A stretch of DNA of 64,000 bases from Parachlamydiales bacterium (GCA_003153295.1 PLXY01000008.1:311714-375713), one strand, 5' to 3'; positions 51,560-60,739 are shown, counted from the stretch's first letter. Notes: generated by a model not told the origin, from the letters alone. Program-made: numbers and translations.

Positions 51560-52204
51560 GTGAAAAAACATTTCCTCACCGGCCTCATCCTTTTGCTACC
51601 GATTGTTATTACAATGGCAGTCATCGGATGGCTTATTAATTTTTTAACCGGCCCTTTTGTCGCAGGAGTGACTTCTTCTTTAAGAGAACTTGACTTTGCT
51701 AATAAAGGTTTTTTGTTTCTCTCTCATGAGCAAGTTGTCCTTTATCTCAGCAAGGTTTTGATTTTAGTCTGCCTCTTTTTCTTCATCATTGGATTAGGGA
51801 TCTTGACCCGCTGGGTCGTGGTCCGCGGTCTTTTTAATATCGGCGATAGAGTCTTGCAGAAGATCCCCTTGGTCAGCACGGTATATAAAACGACTCAAGA
51901 GATCATTAGAACACTGTTCACACAAGATAAAACTGCTTTTAAACAGGTGGTGCTCGTTCCTTTCCCTCGTAAAGGCATGTATGCGCTAGGTTTGATTTCC
52001 GGAACTGCTCCGACTCTTTGTAATACATCGTTTGGCTCTGATCTTATCTCGGTTTTGCTTCCGACGACTCCCAACCCTACCAGCAGCTTTCTCATCATGT
52101 TTAAAAAAGAAGACTTGATCTATCTCGATATGAAACCTGAAGAAGCGATCAAATACATCGTTTCCTGCGGTGCGATCGTCCCCCAAGAGAGAGGGTTGGT
52201 ATGA
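51560..52204 (+). CDS. DUF502 family membrane protein (copy 1)
   Basis: 214 residues. Two N-terminal transmembrane helices (LTGLILLLPIVITMAVIGWL; VLILVCLFFFIIGLGIL), then the DUF502 core IPLVSTVYKTTQEIIRTLF and VVLVPFPRKGMYALGLISGT. GTG start. Overlaps the next gene by 4 bases. Function unknown. Confidence 0.88.
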   Translation: MKKHFLTGLILLLPIVITMAVIGWLINFLTGPFVAGVTSSLRELDFANKGFLFLSHEQVVLYLSKVLILVCLFFFIIGLGILTRWVVVRGLFNIGDRVLQKIPLVSTVYKTTQEIIRTLFTQDKTAFKQVVLVPFPRKGMYALGLISGTAPTLCNTSFGSDLISVLLPTTPNPTSSFLIMFKKEDLIYLDMKPEEAIKYIVSCGAIVPQERGLV

Positions 52205-52836
52205 AGAAATCGTTTATGACAGGACTCATCATTCTGCTTCCTTTTGCCTTAACGCTCTGGGTTGTTAATTACCTCCTTGACCTTTTTACCAATCCTCTCT
52301 TCAACATTCTTGAAAATACCCTGCTATGGTTTGAGCAAAAACAAGGGCTAAGCCTGCTCCATCATCAAACCCTCGTCCACTTTTTAAGCCGTATTTCTGC
52401 GCTTATCCTCACCTTCTTTTTCATAGTGGCATTGGGTTATCTGGCCCGAAAGTTTTTCTTTGATGGCTTAATTAAATTCACGAATAAAATCATTGCACGG
52501 ATCCCCATTGTCGGGACTGTTTATCGCCTCACTAAAGATATTACAAAGGCCATGTTGTCTACCGAACAAAAGACTTTTAAAGAGACGGTTCTGGTCCCTT
52601 TCCCTTCACCTGACACTTATTCCATAGGGTTCATCACGGGCGATATCCCAGCCGAACTCAGAAAATTCATCCCAGAAACCGATGTGACGGTCTTTGTCCC
52701 CACAGCTCCTCATCCCATTTCAGGCTACATCTTGTTTTGCGCCAAGCAATCGACCCATTCCGTAGATATTTCGGTTGAAGACACCTTTAAATTCCTCCTT
52801 TCCTGTGGAGTCGTTCAACCCTCTATAAAGCCATGA
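52201..52836 (+). CDS. DUF502 family membrane protein (copy 2)
   Basis: 211 residues, paralogue of the preceding gene: FMTGLIILLPFALTLWVVN, IPIVGTVYRLTKDITKAML, VLVPFPSPDTYSIGFITGD. Overlaps preceding and following genes by 4 bases each. The pair is likely cotranscribed with the HolC-like gene. Confidence 0.88.
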   Translation: MKKSFMTGLIILLPFALTLWVVNYLLDLFTNPLFNILENTLLWFEQKQGLSLLHHQTLVHFLSRISALILTFFFIVALGYLARKFFFDGLIKFTNKIIARIPIVGTVYRLTKDITKAMLSTEQKTFKETVLVPFPSPDTYSIGFITGDIPAELRKFIPETDVTVFVPTAPHPISGYILFCAKQSTHSVDISVEDTFKFLLSCGVVQPSIKP

Positions 52837-53204
52837 ATATTGTTTTTTTTCCTGTCAAAGATACTTCTGCTAAACTGACCAAGCTTTGTCGCGTGGCCGA
52901 ACACCATCTCGTCCAAAAAGAACCCCTCCTTTTCCTAGTCCCCGATAAGACATCTTTTGACTTCCTCGATAAACTTCTCTGGAGCGGGGTGAACTTCCTT
53001 CCCCATCCTACGAATCTCCTGACAATCTCAATGGAACTCCTCCCCTTTTCTTCGATTTTCAATCTTCGTCCCTCTGCCCTTCTCGAGGGCGGTAAAACTA
53101 TCTATGAGTTCGAAGACCATACCTCTGCAGAAAAATTTCAGTTATCAAAGCAGCGGTATCAGACTTATCGCGATCAAAATTTTCCTATCATTGTCGAGAT
53201 CTAA
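52833..53204 (+). CDS. Divergent DNA polymerase III chi subunit (HolC)-like protein
   Basis: 123 residues. The pattern KLTKLCRVAEHHLVQKEPLL followed by LDKLLWSGVNFLPHPTN resembles the LDxLLWT...SFLPH region of HolC, which links the clamp loader to SSB. Length is close to HolC (about 147). Assignment is by motif only. Overlaps the DUF502 gene upstream. Confidence 0.5.
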   Translation: MNIVFFPVKDTSAKLTKLCRVAEHHLVQKEPLLFLVPDKTSFDFLDKLLWSGVNFLPHPTNLLTISMELLPFSSIFNLRPSALLEGGKTIYEFEDHTSAEKFQLSKQRYQTYRDQNFPIIVEI

Positions 53205-53252
53205 AGCTTCCTTTAAACTCTTTCCAACAATTTAATTTGGGGAAGTGTTTAT

Positions 53253-54194
53253 ATGCCTCTTTCAGCCATCCGCGATTACCTGCTTCCAAAAAACCCTGTC
53301 ACAGGCAACCGTGAAATTCATCTGATCCCGAGCTTTGTAGAAAAGTTCGTCGGAGCTAACTCCTACGCCCCTCTCATTGAGAAATCCGGCGGAGAGATCC
53401 CTTCAAACCACAAAAATCCCAAATACCGTGACTATGTCCGGCTTGTTCAAGAAATTGGCCTGACATTAGCTTGTCAGGCTAAGCGTAAAAATGTTGAGTT
53501 TGAGTTCAAAGTCATTGACAGCCCAAAAGACAACGCTTGGTGTCTTCCTGGAGGTAAAATCGGCATCAATGTGGGATTGATTGAAAAAATGGATGCGGAA
53601 AAAGAGCTGTTTGATCTCTCTCAATTTTCCATACAAGAGAAGATTGCGGCTGTTTTGAGCCATGAAATCATTCACGCAGATGCCCGCCATACAGGCAGAT
53701 CCCTAGAATTCCGTCTTTTCCTGATTGGGATCATCAAAACAGCGCAACTTTGTACCGTCCATTTTTTTGTGAATCGCTCATATAACCCGAAAATTGAGAA
53801 GGCTAATAAAGAGAAAGATCACTCTCTAGCGACTCGACTCACTCAGGAGCGAGACTCAAAAGCTAAAACCATAGGTTTTCTATTTGAACTAGCCTCCTCC
53901 TGGCTTATCAACGGCCTCTCTCTATGCAATTCCCGTTCGAATGAACTAGAAAGCGATAAGTTTGGGATGAGGCTCATCAAAGACGTTTCTAATACATACT
54001 CACGAAGTTTTACGGGTAACTCTCCACAAGCAGCAATCTGGCTGCAACATTATTTTAAAAAAAATCATTCACACAGTCATTCGAATAATTTTTTAAAGGG
54101 TTTAATGAATTTATTTTCCACTCATCCTACATCAGATGAGCGGCTCAAGGCTAATATCCAAACCTGGGCTGATCTGCAGAGTGGAAAACTGTAA
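53253..54194 (+). CDS. M48 family metalloprotease
   Basis: 313 residues. Zinc-binding HEIIH in VLSHEIIHADARHTGR and third ligand in NELESDKFGMRLIKD; C-terminal FSTHPTSDERLKANIQTW is typical of M48 (HtpX/Oma1/LoiP-like) proteases. Only one moderately hydrophobic stretch (LFELASSWLINGLSL) is present and no signal peptide, so location is uncertain. GGGGAAG ribosome-binding site. Confidence 0.88.
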   Translation: MPLSAIRDYLLPKNPVTGNREIHLIPSFVEKFVGANSYAPLIEKSGGEIPSNHKNPKYRDYVRLVQEIGLTLACQAKRKNVEFEFKVIDSPKDNAWCLPGGKIGINVGLIEKMDAEKELFDLSQFSIQEKIAAVLSHEIIHADARHTGRSLEFRLFLIGIIKTAQLCTVHFFVNRSYNPKIEKANKEKDHSLATRLTQERDSKAKTIGFLFELASSWLINGLSLCNSRSNELESDKFGMRLIKDVSNTYSRSFTGNSPQAAIWLQHYFKKNHSHSHSNNFLKGLMNLFSTHPTSDERLKANIQTWADLQSGKL

Positions 54195-54285
54195 CAATAT
54201 ATTTTACCTCTCAGGTATAAGGTAAATTTTCTTGAAACTTTGCACAGATTTTGTTAAAGTTTGTAACTTTTAACGGAGAATATTC

Positions 54286-54465
54286 ATGGTACGCCAAAGT
54301 AAGCAAGGCGAGCGTCGCGCAAAATGCCCCCACCGCCCCCGTCCTCCTGCTCTTAAAACAGGACCCAAAAAAGATAAATTGGACAAAGGTTTCAAACATC
54401 ACGTCAATGTTGTAGAAGACGTACAATTAGCTCAAAAAATCTTTATCCCCAAGAAAATAGGTTAA
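54286..54465 (+). CDS. Small basic protein (chlamydial CT421.1-like)
   Basis: 59 residues starting MVRQSKQGERRAKCPHRPRP and rich in Lys/Arg/His. ATG follows CGGAGA. Placement immediately before a second small basic gene, ybeY and a CBS protein recalls the CT421.1-CT421.2-CT422-CT423 order of C. trachomatis. It is too short for common ORF cut-offs. Ribosome- or RNA-associated role is plausible from composition. Confidence 0.75.
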   Translation: MVRQSKQGERRAKCPHRPRPPALKTGPKKDKLDKGFKHHVNVVEDVQLAQKIFIPKKIG

Positions 54466-54469
54466 AGTC

Positions 54470-54631
54470 ATGACAAGACATCGCAGCTATGGAAGAGCGA
54501 GCAAATCTGCTAAAAAGCGGAACGTTCTCAAAAGATATGAACGTATCGACGTTTTACGTAAAGTTGGAAGATGGAAAGACGGCGAAAACACTAAAGTTAC
54601 AGGGCTTCCAAAAACCCCTGCTGTCGCATAA
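54470..54631 (+). CDS. Small basic protein (chlamydial/verrucomicrobial small basic protein family)
   Basis: 53 residues: MTRHRSYGRASKSAKKRNVL, then KRYERIDVLRKVGRWKDGE and a Pro-ending tail. I recall a family of tiny basic proteins shared by Chlamydiae and Verrucomicrobia (TIGR04137-like) with this start. Four bases after the previous stop. Very basic, likely RNA-binding. Confidence 0.8.
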   Translation: MTRHRSYGRASKSAKKRNVLKRYERIDVLRKVGRWKDGENTKVTGLPKTPAVA

Positions 54632-54654
54632 AAATATACAACCGCCAATCTAAC

Positions 54655-55041
54655 TTGCCGATCGATATTTCTTCTGTGAGGAAACTCGTTATGTTTTTCC
54701 TCCAGGAGAAAAAAATCGCCCATCAAGAAGTGGCCATCTATTTCGTCGGCGTCCGGAAGATCACTCAGCTTCATGCCGACCATTTCCAAGATCCGACCCC
54801 CACTGACTGTATTACTTTCCCCCTGAATGAAGACATGTTGGGTGAGATTTTTGTCTGCCCGAAGGCTGCTCTCGACTATAATCCTAAACATCCTTATGAA
54901 GAAACTACCCTTTACATCATACATGGCCTCTTGCATCTTTTAGGCTATGACGATATCGATATTAAAGAGAGGGCCCGCATGCGCCGGGAAGAAAAACGGC
55001 TCATGGCCCTTGCGAAGAAACACCGCTGCATCATCAGCTAA
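54655..55041 (+). CDS. ybeY: Endoribonuclease YbeY
   Basis: 128 residues. Zinc-binding motif HGLLHLLGYDDID near 90-102, plus TDCITFPLNEDMLGEIFVCP. YbeY matures 16S rRNA 3' ends and takes part in ribosome quality control. Start is an in-frame TTG at 54655, no ATG at this end; the last zinc ligand position is Asp instead of the usual His in GYDH, worth noting. Just upstream of the CNNM/CorC gene. Confidence 0.9.
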   Translation: MPIDISSVRKLVMFFLQEKKIAHQEVAIYFVGVRKITQLHADHFQDPTPTDCITFPLNEDMLGEIFVCPKAALDYNPKHPYEETTLYIIHGLLHLLGYDDIDIKERARMRREEKRLMALAKKHRCIIS

Positions 55042-55050
55042 GGATTAGAA

Positions 55051-56358
55051 GTGAATCTCCTATTAGCCCTCATTTTCTTGTTTAGCGGAGCCATTGTTGC
55101 AGGAATGACCACCGTCCTTCTCCAATTAGGTAGGGTCCGCTCCAAAGAAGAATTTAAAAAAATCCCCTCTCTCTTTTTTTTCCAGCACTTTTTAAGACCT
55201 CTTTTTGGCCGCCGGAAATGGGAAGGGCTGTTCTTTACCCTCAGCTTTAGCAAACACGTTCTGCACCTCTGTTATGGCGTCGTCACGATTTTCATTTTGC
55301 TGACCCAGCCTCCTTTTAATCATGCCCTCAAACTTTTAGAGACCCACGGTTATACCTTCGACAGTTTATGGGTCTTGGCCATGGGAGCAATTATCATTGT
55401 CATTTCACTCATCACTGATATGCTCATGAAGTTCTTAGCGACAGCAGCTCCGGTTTTTTCTCTCAAGCTCTTCGCTCCCATCTCTTCCGTCTTTTTAACA
55501 CTCTTTTCCCCCATGACAGCGCTTTTCATGAAAATGCTCCAAGCTTTCTTTCCTGAAAGCCAAAAAGAGATGACTTCCCTACCTTCCATTCGGGATAAAA
55601 TCCTTGAAGTCCTCTACGAATCAGAACTTTCCACTCATCTCGATCCACAAGAAAGAAAACTCATTCTCTCCGTGGCCAACTTCAAAGAGAGAAATGTCCG
55701 CGAAGTGATGGTCCCCCGCATCGACGTGACCTGCCTTTCAGAAGAGACGACCATCCAAGAAGCCGCAGAGGTCTTTTTAAAAGAGAGGTACAGCCGTCTT
55801 CCCGTCTTTCAACAGAACATCGACCATATCAGCGGCGTCCTCCTTTATAAAGACGTTCTTTCGGCCTATGCAAACTCCGAAAGACAAGATCCTATTGTTT
55901 CTCTTGTCAAACCCGTCCTCTATACACCTGAGACCAAAAAGATCTCCCAGCTTTTACAAGAGTTCCGGCACAAACAGATCCATTTGGCCATTGTTGTGGA
56001 TGAATACGGCGGCACCGAAGGAATCATCACCATTGAGGATATTTTAGAAGAGCTCGTCGGAGAAATCGCCGACGAAGATGACACCGACCAAGAGGTCCTT
56101 TATTCCGTCCTTCCTTCCGGAGGCTGGATTGTCGATGCCCGGATGGGAATCCTTGACATCGAAAAGGAACTTGCGATTCAAATTCCCCCTAGCGCTGAAT
56201 ACGACACCCTCGGCGGCTATATTTACCACCGTGCAGGGGCCATCCCAGCGAAAGGCTGGCGTTTGCACCATGACGATTTTGATTTGGAGATTTTAAGTTC
56301 TGACGAACGGTCTATAGAAAAGGTGCGGATCATGCCGCACCTCAATCATGATCTTTAA
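55051..56358 (+). CDS. CNNM/HlyC-CorC family protein with CBS domains
   Basis: 435 residues. N-terminal DUF21/CNNM membrane region (three or four helices: LLLALIFLFSGAIVAGMTTV, VLAMGAIIIVISLITDMLMK and others), then a CBS pair (REVMVPRIDVTCLSEETTIQ; IHLAIVVDEYGGTEGIITIE) and a CorC-HlyC C-terminal domain (DARMGILDIEKELAIQIP). Probably divalent cation related. GTG start at 55051. Homologous position to the chlamydial CBS gene after YbeY. Confidence 0.9.
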   Translation: MNLLLALIFLFSGAIVAGMTTVLLQLGRVRSKEEFKKIPSLFFFQHFLRPLFGRRKWEGLFFTLSFSKHVLHLCYGVVTIFILLTQPPFNHALKLLETHGYTFDSLWVLAMGAIIIVISLITDMLMKFLATAAPVFSLKLFAPISSVFLTLFSPMTALFMKMLQAFFPESQKEMTSLPSIRDKILEVLYESELSTHLDPQERKLILSVANFKERNVREVMVPRIDVTCLSEETTIQEAAEVFLKERYSRLPVFQQNIDHISGVLLYKDVLSAYANSERQDPIVSLVKPVLYTPETKKISQLLQEFRHKQIHLAIVVDEYGGTEGIITIEDILEELVGEIADEDDTDQEVLYSVLPSGGWIVDARMGILDIEKELAIQIPPSAEYDTLGGYIYHRAGAIPAKGWRLHHDDFDLEILSSDERSIEKVRIMPHLNHDL

Positions 56359-57263
56359 ACTATCGGTTTAAGCTCTCGACGGATCGTATAAGCGACATTT
56401 CCGTCTTGATCGGGAGCAGAGACAGAGACCGTCCGGGAAGCCTTAAATCTAGCGACGGGTGTACATTCAGCTTGCGGTCTTACAAGATCTTCACCTGCAT
56501 ATATCCCTACGATATCTTCTTTTACCGAGTAACCCATCTTCAAAGTAGTGAGTCTTCCCGGCTTCTCAGGCGTCGGGTTGATAAAAACGTTCTGATTTAC
56601 AACTTTCCAATTCATATCGTCGGGGTATGCAATATTTTTATCGCCTAAAACTTTCAAAAAAGCACATGTTTGTCTTGCACTCTTTTGAAGCTCTACTCCG
56701 TGAATTCCTTTGAGAGATTCTACAAAATCGTGCGATCCAACAGATTGCTCGGCAAAATGTTCGAATAATGACTCAGTATAAAATTTGTCTTCCTTCTTTT
56801 CAACTCCCGCAACCTCATAAGGATAAACGATGTTTCGGTTGAAAGAAGAAAATGCTCTCAACGTTTCATCTTGAGTTCTCCGAGTAAATCCTAGGAGTTC
56901 TTCCGGCTTTAAGACGCCTTCTTCAATATATGTTCCTTCGATTAATTTCCCTAATTCAACAGCCCGATTAGACACCACATCGATTTTGCGATTACCGCCA
57001 CAACAAACGGCTGCAAAGGCTCTAACAACCGCTCTCCACAACGTCTTTAACAAAGAGAGATTCTCATTTTCAGGATTTAAGATTTTTTGAGCGACTATCG
57101 GTGTTTTTTCATCTCTAGAGGCAGAAGCCATCACGGAAAGCTCTTGGGGCTCGTCTAAGGGTGTGAAGGGCTTTACTTTTAAAGTTTTTTGAGACTGTTG
57201 ATCCCTTGAATTTCTAAAAATACACGAATTAGGATTCACAGTTGATAAAGCTATTAATGACAT
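56355..57263 (-). CDS. Unknown protein, effector candidate
   Basis: 302 residues, no family recognised. N-terminal 60 residues are polar and Ser/Lys-rich; residues 72-95 contain LWRAVVRAFAAVCCGG, a short hydrophobic, Cys-containing stretch; the rest looks like a globular alpha-beta domain. Its leader TAATAGGTGATTTTATG is shared with the neighbour at 57795, suggesting common regulation. Secretion is an inference. Confidence 0.7.
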   Translation of the reverse strand: MSLIALSTVNPNSCIFRNSRDQQSQKTLKVKPFTPLDEPQELSVMASASRDEKTPIVAQKILNPENENLSLLKTLWRAVVRAFAAVCCGGNRKIDVVSNRAVELGKLIEGTYIEEGVLKPEELLGFTRRTQDETLRAFSSFNRNIVYPYEVAGVEKKEDKFYTESLFEHFAEQSVGSHDFVESLKGIHGVELQKSARQTCAFLKVLGDKNIAYPDDMNWKVVNQNVFINPTPEKPGRLTTLKMGYSVKEDIVGIYAGEDLVRPQAECTPVARFKASRTVSVSAPDQDGNVAYTIRRELKPIV

Positions 57264-57296
57264 AAAATCACCTATTATTTAAATATATTATAAAAA

Positions 57297-57329
57297 ATTA
57301 GTATAATCGAGCCGAAGCTAGGCTCGATT
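57297..57329 (-). terminator. Probable terminator of the gene at 57340
   Basis: AATCGAGCC (57305-57313), loop GAAGCTA, GGCTCGATT (57321-57329): perfect 9-bp stem. On the minus strand ATACTAATTTTTT follows, so the T-run is displaced by about 7 bases. Confidence 0.55.
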
Positions 57330-57339
57330 GTGATACAGC

Positions 57340-57795
57340 TTACAACTCAATATCAGTAAACTCTAAGTTTGACTTAATGGCAGTAAAACCTGGGTTTGAC
57401 TTAGTAAACTCTGTGTTTGTACCTTCAAAGCTCTCTTGGGTTGAAAAGGTGCGTTCTGCAAAGCTTTTGATTTTGCTCATTGTCGATTGGACATTTTGTT
57501 TGAATTCTTGAAGTATGGTTTTCAATAGACTGGAAATCCCTGAGATCAAGGACTCGAGAAACGAAGGCGTCCTGATTTCTTTCGGAGCCTCTTGTTCTAC
57601 GACTTCTTGCTCTACGACTGGTGGTTCTTGACCTACAAATAAACTAATTTTTTCTTCATCCAGTTCTCGGATATGGAAGGAAGAATCAGCCCTTTGGGAG
57701 ATTTGCTCTTTAGCTATCATGCTGAACCGTCGATCCAGAGTAATGGGCTTAGGAGCTGTTCTTGTACTCATTAATATGCCTGTTAATGTAACCAT
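57340..57795 (-). CDS. Small unknown protein, effector candidate
   Basis: 151 residues (143 from the ATG at 57771). Ser/Thr/Glu-rich N-terminal half, then helical region FLESLISGISSLLKTILQEF and TMSKIKSFAERTF. Short C-terminal Thr-rich repeats of the form FTKSNPGFT/FTAIKSNLEFT. A TTGATG-N17-TATAAT promoter and an AGGTGA ribosome-binding site precede it. No family recognised. Confidence 0.65.
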   Translation of the reverse strand: MVTLTGILMSTRTAPKPITLDRRFSMIAKEQISQRADSSFHIRELDEEKISLFVGQEPPVVEQEVVEQEAPKEIRTPSFLESLISGISSLLKTILQEFKQNVQSTMSKIKSFAERTFSTQESFEGTNTEFTKSNPGFTAIKSNLEFTDIEL

Positions 57796-57831
57796 ATTTT
57801 CACCTATTATGTTATTAAAAACTTTAATAGT

Positions 57832-57860
57832 ATTATACTAAAAATTATAGTTATCATCAA
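57832..57860 (-). promoter_or_regulatory. Sigma-70-like promoter of the gene at 57795
   Basis: Minus strand TTGATG (57860-57855), 17-base spacer, TATAAT (57837-57832), then a 36-base leader with AGGTGA before the ATG. Confidence 0.55.
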
Positions 57861-57903
57861 TAAATATTTTATTATTGATAATAATTATTTAGATTAAAAT
57901 AAT

Positions 57904-58719
57904 TTATTTACACTTGCCAAGCATATAGAGACACCGGGCAATCATATCGAGCATCACTGCAGGTTTTTGCACAGAGGGGTCGCCGGCAGGCCCGATAGTT
58001 TCAGACTTAAAGCCTTTAGGCAGAGTCTCTTCCGCTATTAATTGCTGATAAAACCCATAGGGTGAAGTAGAGATCATAAAACAGCGGCCTGCCTTCGGAG
58101 AACTGGCTAACCAAGTCTTGATCGTATCAGCCCTCGTAGGTGTTCGAGGATTGCCCTGGGATGTGGTCATCAGGGGGCTTTGAAAATGCTTCCAGTAGAC
58201 TTTTTTACTTAGAGGCTGATCTTTCCAAAGGAATAACATAGCGTCCCCTTCCGTTTTACACCCTTCAGGGATAGTCTCAACTTCCGGGTCCAAGGTTCGA
58301 GGCCCGGACAATAGAACAACTTGTTTAAATCGAACACCTTGATCTGCAAGTTTCGCAAGATAGGCCATTTGGCTTTTCATCGGAGAGACTGTAGCTCCCA
58401 AAAGGAAAGCATAATCGTAATATTTGCATAGAGGTTTGCTTTCAGAAAAAAAACCTTTTTTGATGCAAAAGGCCATCACAGCTTTTTTCTGATCCTCGGT
58501 TAAGCTATTTTGAAATTCCCATCGTTGTTTACCCGCAGGCCTAAGCCAACTTTTTTGCGTAGCGGTGATGATAGAGGGAAGAGTTCCGTCATGCTTTACC
58601 TCCATTACTTTGAGAAGAGTTAGCAAGTCCTCATTAACAAACGAAGGAACCGTTGCACTATAAATAGGTCCGATAAAGAAAATGAAAAATAGAGCTTTTT
58701 TAAGACTGGTCCATTTCAT
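57904..58719 (-). CDS. Exported DUF218-like protein (paralogue 2)
   Basis: 271 residues. Signal peptide MKWTSLKKALFFIFFIGPIYS with cleavage near YSA. Mature part has YDYAFLLGATVSPMKSQM, VRFKQVVLLSGPRTLDPE and EGCKTEGDAMLFLW, an arrangement resembling the DUF218/YdcF-ElyC Rossmann-like fold. About half of its residues match the gene at 58700. I use ATG 58719, five bases after GAGGTG. Function unknown. Confidence 0.72.
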   Translation of the reverse strand: MKWTSLKKALFFIFFIGPIYSATVPSFVNEDLLTLLKVMEVKHDGTLPSIITATQKSWLRPAGKQRWEFQNSLTEDQKKAVMAFCIKKGFFSESKPLCKYYDYAFLLGATVSPMKSQMAYLAKLADQGVRFKQVVLLSGPRTLDPEVETIPEGCKTEGDAMLFLWKDQPLSKKVYWKHFQSPLMTTSQGNPRTPTRADTIKTWLASSPKAGRCFMISTSPYGFYQQLIAEETLPKGFKSETIGPAGDPSVQKPAVMLDMIARCLYMLGKCK

Positions 58720-59428
58720 ACAGGCACCTCGCAATGGTATCTAACAAAACGGTTGCATTTTCATCAGAAGGTTTTACCGCAGGTCCGATGGTCTCATAGG
58801 TAAATTTAGGGGGTAAAATGTTCTCAATGATGAGCTGCTGATAATGACAATAGGGTTGATTGGAAACAACAAAGCAGGAACCGGCCTTCGGTTTCTTAGA
58901 TAGCCAGTATCGAAAAGTATCGGCTGTCGTGGGGCGGACCTTACCTTTCGTCGTTTGAATCAGTGGATGTTGAAAATGTTTCCAAGGAACTTGCTTACTC
59001 AGAGGCTGGGCCTTCCAAAGAAACTCCAGAGCATCGCCTTCCGTTTTACAGTGTTGAGCCATACCATCCGTTTCAGGGTCCAAAGGACGGGCCCCAGAGA
59101 GTAAGATAACCCGTTTAAACCGGACACCCGCACTGGCTATTTTAACAAGATAGTCCATCCGTTTTTCCATACGAGGAACCCATGCCCCTAAAACAATAGC
59201 ATAATCATAGCGCTGATGGGCCGGCTTGATTTCTCTAAAAAAACCTGCTTTTGTACCATAGTCAAGAACTGCCTTTCTCTGTTTGGGCGTCAATGTATCT
59301 TGGATTTGCCATCTTTCTTTGCCTGGTGATGTGATCCATTTTTTTTGTGTGTTCTTTACAATAGATGGGAGAGTGCCGTCGTGGGACACCTGCATAGCTG
59401 TAAGAAGTTTCTGTAAATGTTTAAGCAT
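58700..59428 (-). CDS. DUF218-like protein without signal peptide (paralogue 1)
   Basis: 242 residues. Shares with the downstream gene HDGTLPSIVKNTQKKW, YDYAIVLGAWVPRMEKRM, VRFKRVILLSGARPLDPE, HCKTEGDALEFLWKAQPLSK and VLLDTIARCLY. Lacks the signal peptide, so it is likely cytosolic. Overlaps the following gene by 20 bases. Tandem duplication with changed localisation. Confidence 0.75.
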   Translation of the reverse strand: MLKHLQKLLTAMQVSHDGTLPSIVKNTQKKWITSPGKERWQIQDTLTPKQRKAVLDYGTKAGFFREIKPAHQRYDYAIVLGAWVPRMEKRMDYLVKIASAGVRFKRVILLSGARPLDPETDGMAQHCKTEGDALEFLWKAQPLSKQVPWKHFQHPLIQTTKGKVRPTTADTFRYWLSKKPKAGSCFVVSNQPYCHYQQLIIENILPPKFTYETIGPAVKPSDENATVLLDTIARCLYEMDQS

Positions 59429-59497
59429 AAAAACCTTTTTCTACCCTCTATGCGAAAAATCACAAATCAACTATAGGATCAATTAAGGCCATTTTCA

Positions 59498-60739
59498 ATG
59501 ACAAACATAGCACTTCCAGTTGATTCGCTTGTTCGAAAAAAGAAAATTCTCGTCCTTATAAGTCGAGGAGGCGGAGGACATAAAACTGCAGGCGATTCCC
59601 TCAAACAGATCCTAGAAGGCGATTATGAAATTGAAATCAACCCTGTTCTGGCGGACATCTTAGGCTGTATCGACCCGTTAAACATGATGACCCGAGGTCA
59701 CTTTACAGGCGAAGACATGTATAATTTACTGCTCAAAAGCCATCAAAATAAACTGCTTCAATGGATGGTGCAAATCGGGCCTCGTTGCATGAGTTCCCTG
59801 AAAATTGAAAAAGCGTTTGAAAAATATCTGCGGGAACAAATCCAGCCGCCTGATTTGATCATCTCGCCGACTCCCTACATCAATTATGGAGTCGCTTGCG
59901 CAGCTCACCGTTGGGATATTCCTTTTTTGATCATCCCCACCGATCTGGATGGCTCAACATTTTTGCAGGGCTTTCCCAAACAGCCGACTCACCATCGCTT
60001 TAAAATAGCCCTTTCGTATGATGATCCAGAAGTCAAAAAAAAGACATTTCATAAAACAGCTTTTCGAGAAGACCAGCTGACGATCACAGGTTTTCCTGTC
60101 CGGCCTGCTTGCTTAAAGAAATATTCCCCGGAAGAACTTCGATCGATCCGCGCCAAGTTCAATCTGTTTGAGTCGCATCAGATCGTGACGATGATCATGG
60201 GAGCTGTCGGCGGCAACATGATCTACGACCATGTGAAAGTTTTGAGCAAATTAGATCCTCGACAGCATCAGCTTCAGCTCCAAATGAATATCTGCGTGGG
60301 CCATAACCAGAAAATGGGCAATAAAATCCGGAATTTCCTTTTAGATCAAGGAGCCAAATTCCTAGGACGGCACACTTTCTTGCTTTCGACAGGCCTCGTC
60401 ATGCATATCCGCGGTTATACTAAAGATCTGATCGAATTAATGGCAGCTTCCGACTTGATCATTACAAAAACCGGCTCTTGCACAGTCAATGAGGCCATCT
60501 ATCTCCGGAAAAAACTCCTCCTAGACAATACCTATCGATCGAGCGCCCGGTATCTTTGGTGGGAAAGTTTTAATATCCCGTTTGTCCAAAGGCATAACCT
60601 AGGTCATGCGTTTTCCGACACCGAACAACTGCTCATGCTCATCCCCTCTTTCCTTAAATATCCAGACAAGCCTCAGCAAAGCTTGGAGCTTCCTAACTTT
60701 GAAGAGAATATCGTTCAACTCATCCGTCAGATGATCTGA
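59498..60739 (+). CDS. Glycosyltransferase, MGDG synthase/UgtP-like (GT28)
   Basis: 413 residues. N-terminal [19 protein letters not shown] is the glycine-rich MGDG-synthase/MurG start; [13 protein letters not shown] and [12 protein letters not shown] are typical of processive diacylglycerol glucosyltransferases; C-terminal sugar-nucleotide-binding [19 protein letters not shown] fits the GT28 domain. Probable sugar addition to a lipid; donor and acceptor unknown. Confidence 0.85.
   Translation: MTNIALPVDSLVRKKKILVLISRGGGGHKTAGDSLKQILEGDYEIEINPVLADILGCIDPLNMMTRGHFTGEDMYNLLLKSHQNKLLQWMVQIGPRCMSSLKIEKAFEKYLREQIQPPDLIISPTPYINYGVACAAHRWDIPFLIIPTDLDGSTFLQGFPKQPTHHRFKIALSYDDPEVKKKTFHKTAFREDQLTITGFPVRPACLKKYSPEELRSIRAKFNLFESHQIVTMIMGAVGGNMIYDHVKVLSKLDPRQHQLQLQMNICVGHNQKMGNKIRNFLLDQGAKFLGRHTFLLSTGLVMHIRGYTKDLIELMAASDLIITKTGSCTVNEAIYLRKKLLLDNTYRSSARYLWWESFNIPFVQRHNLGHAFSDTEQLLMLIPSFLKYPDKPQQSLELPNFEENIVQLIRQMI

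Noticed and set aside
56355-57263. Possible RhoGAP-like domain
   Set aside because: Some spacing of hydrophobic residues and an EEG motif suggested it, but the arginine finger and the conserved N-K-M region are absent.
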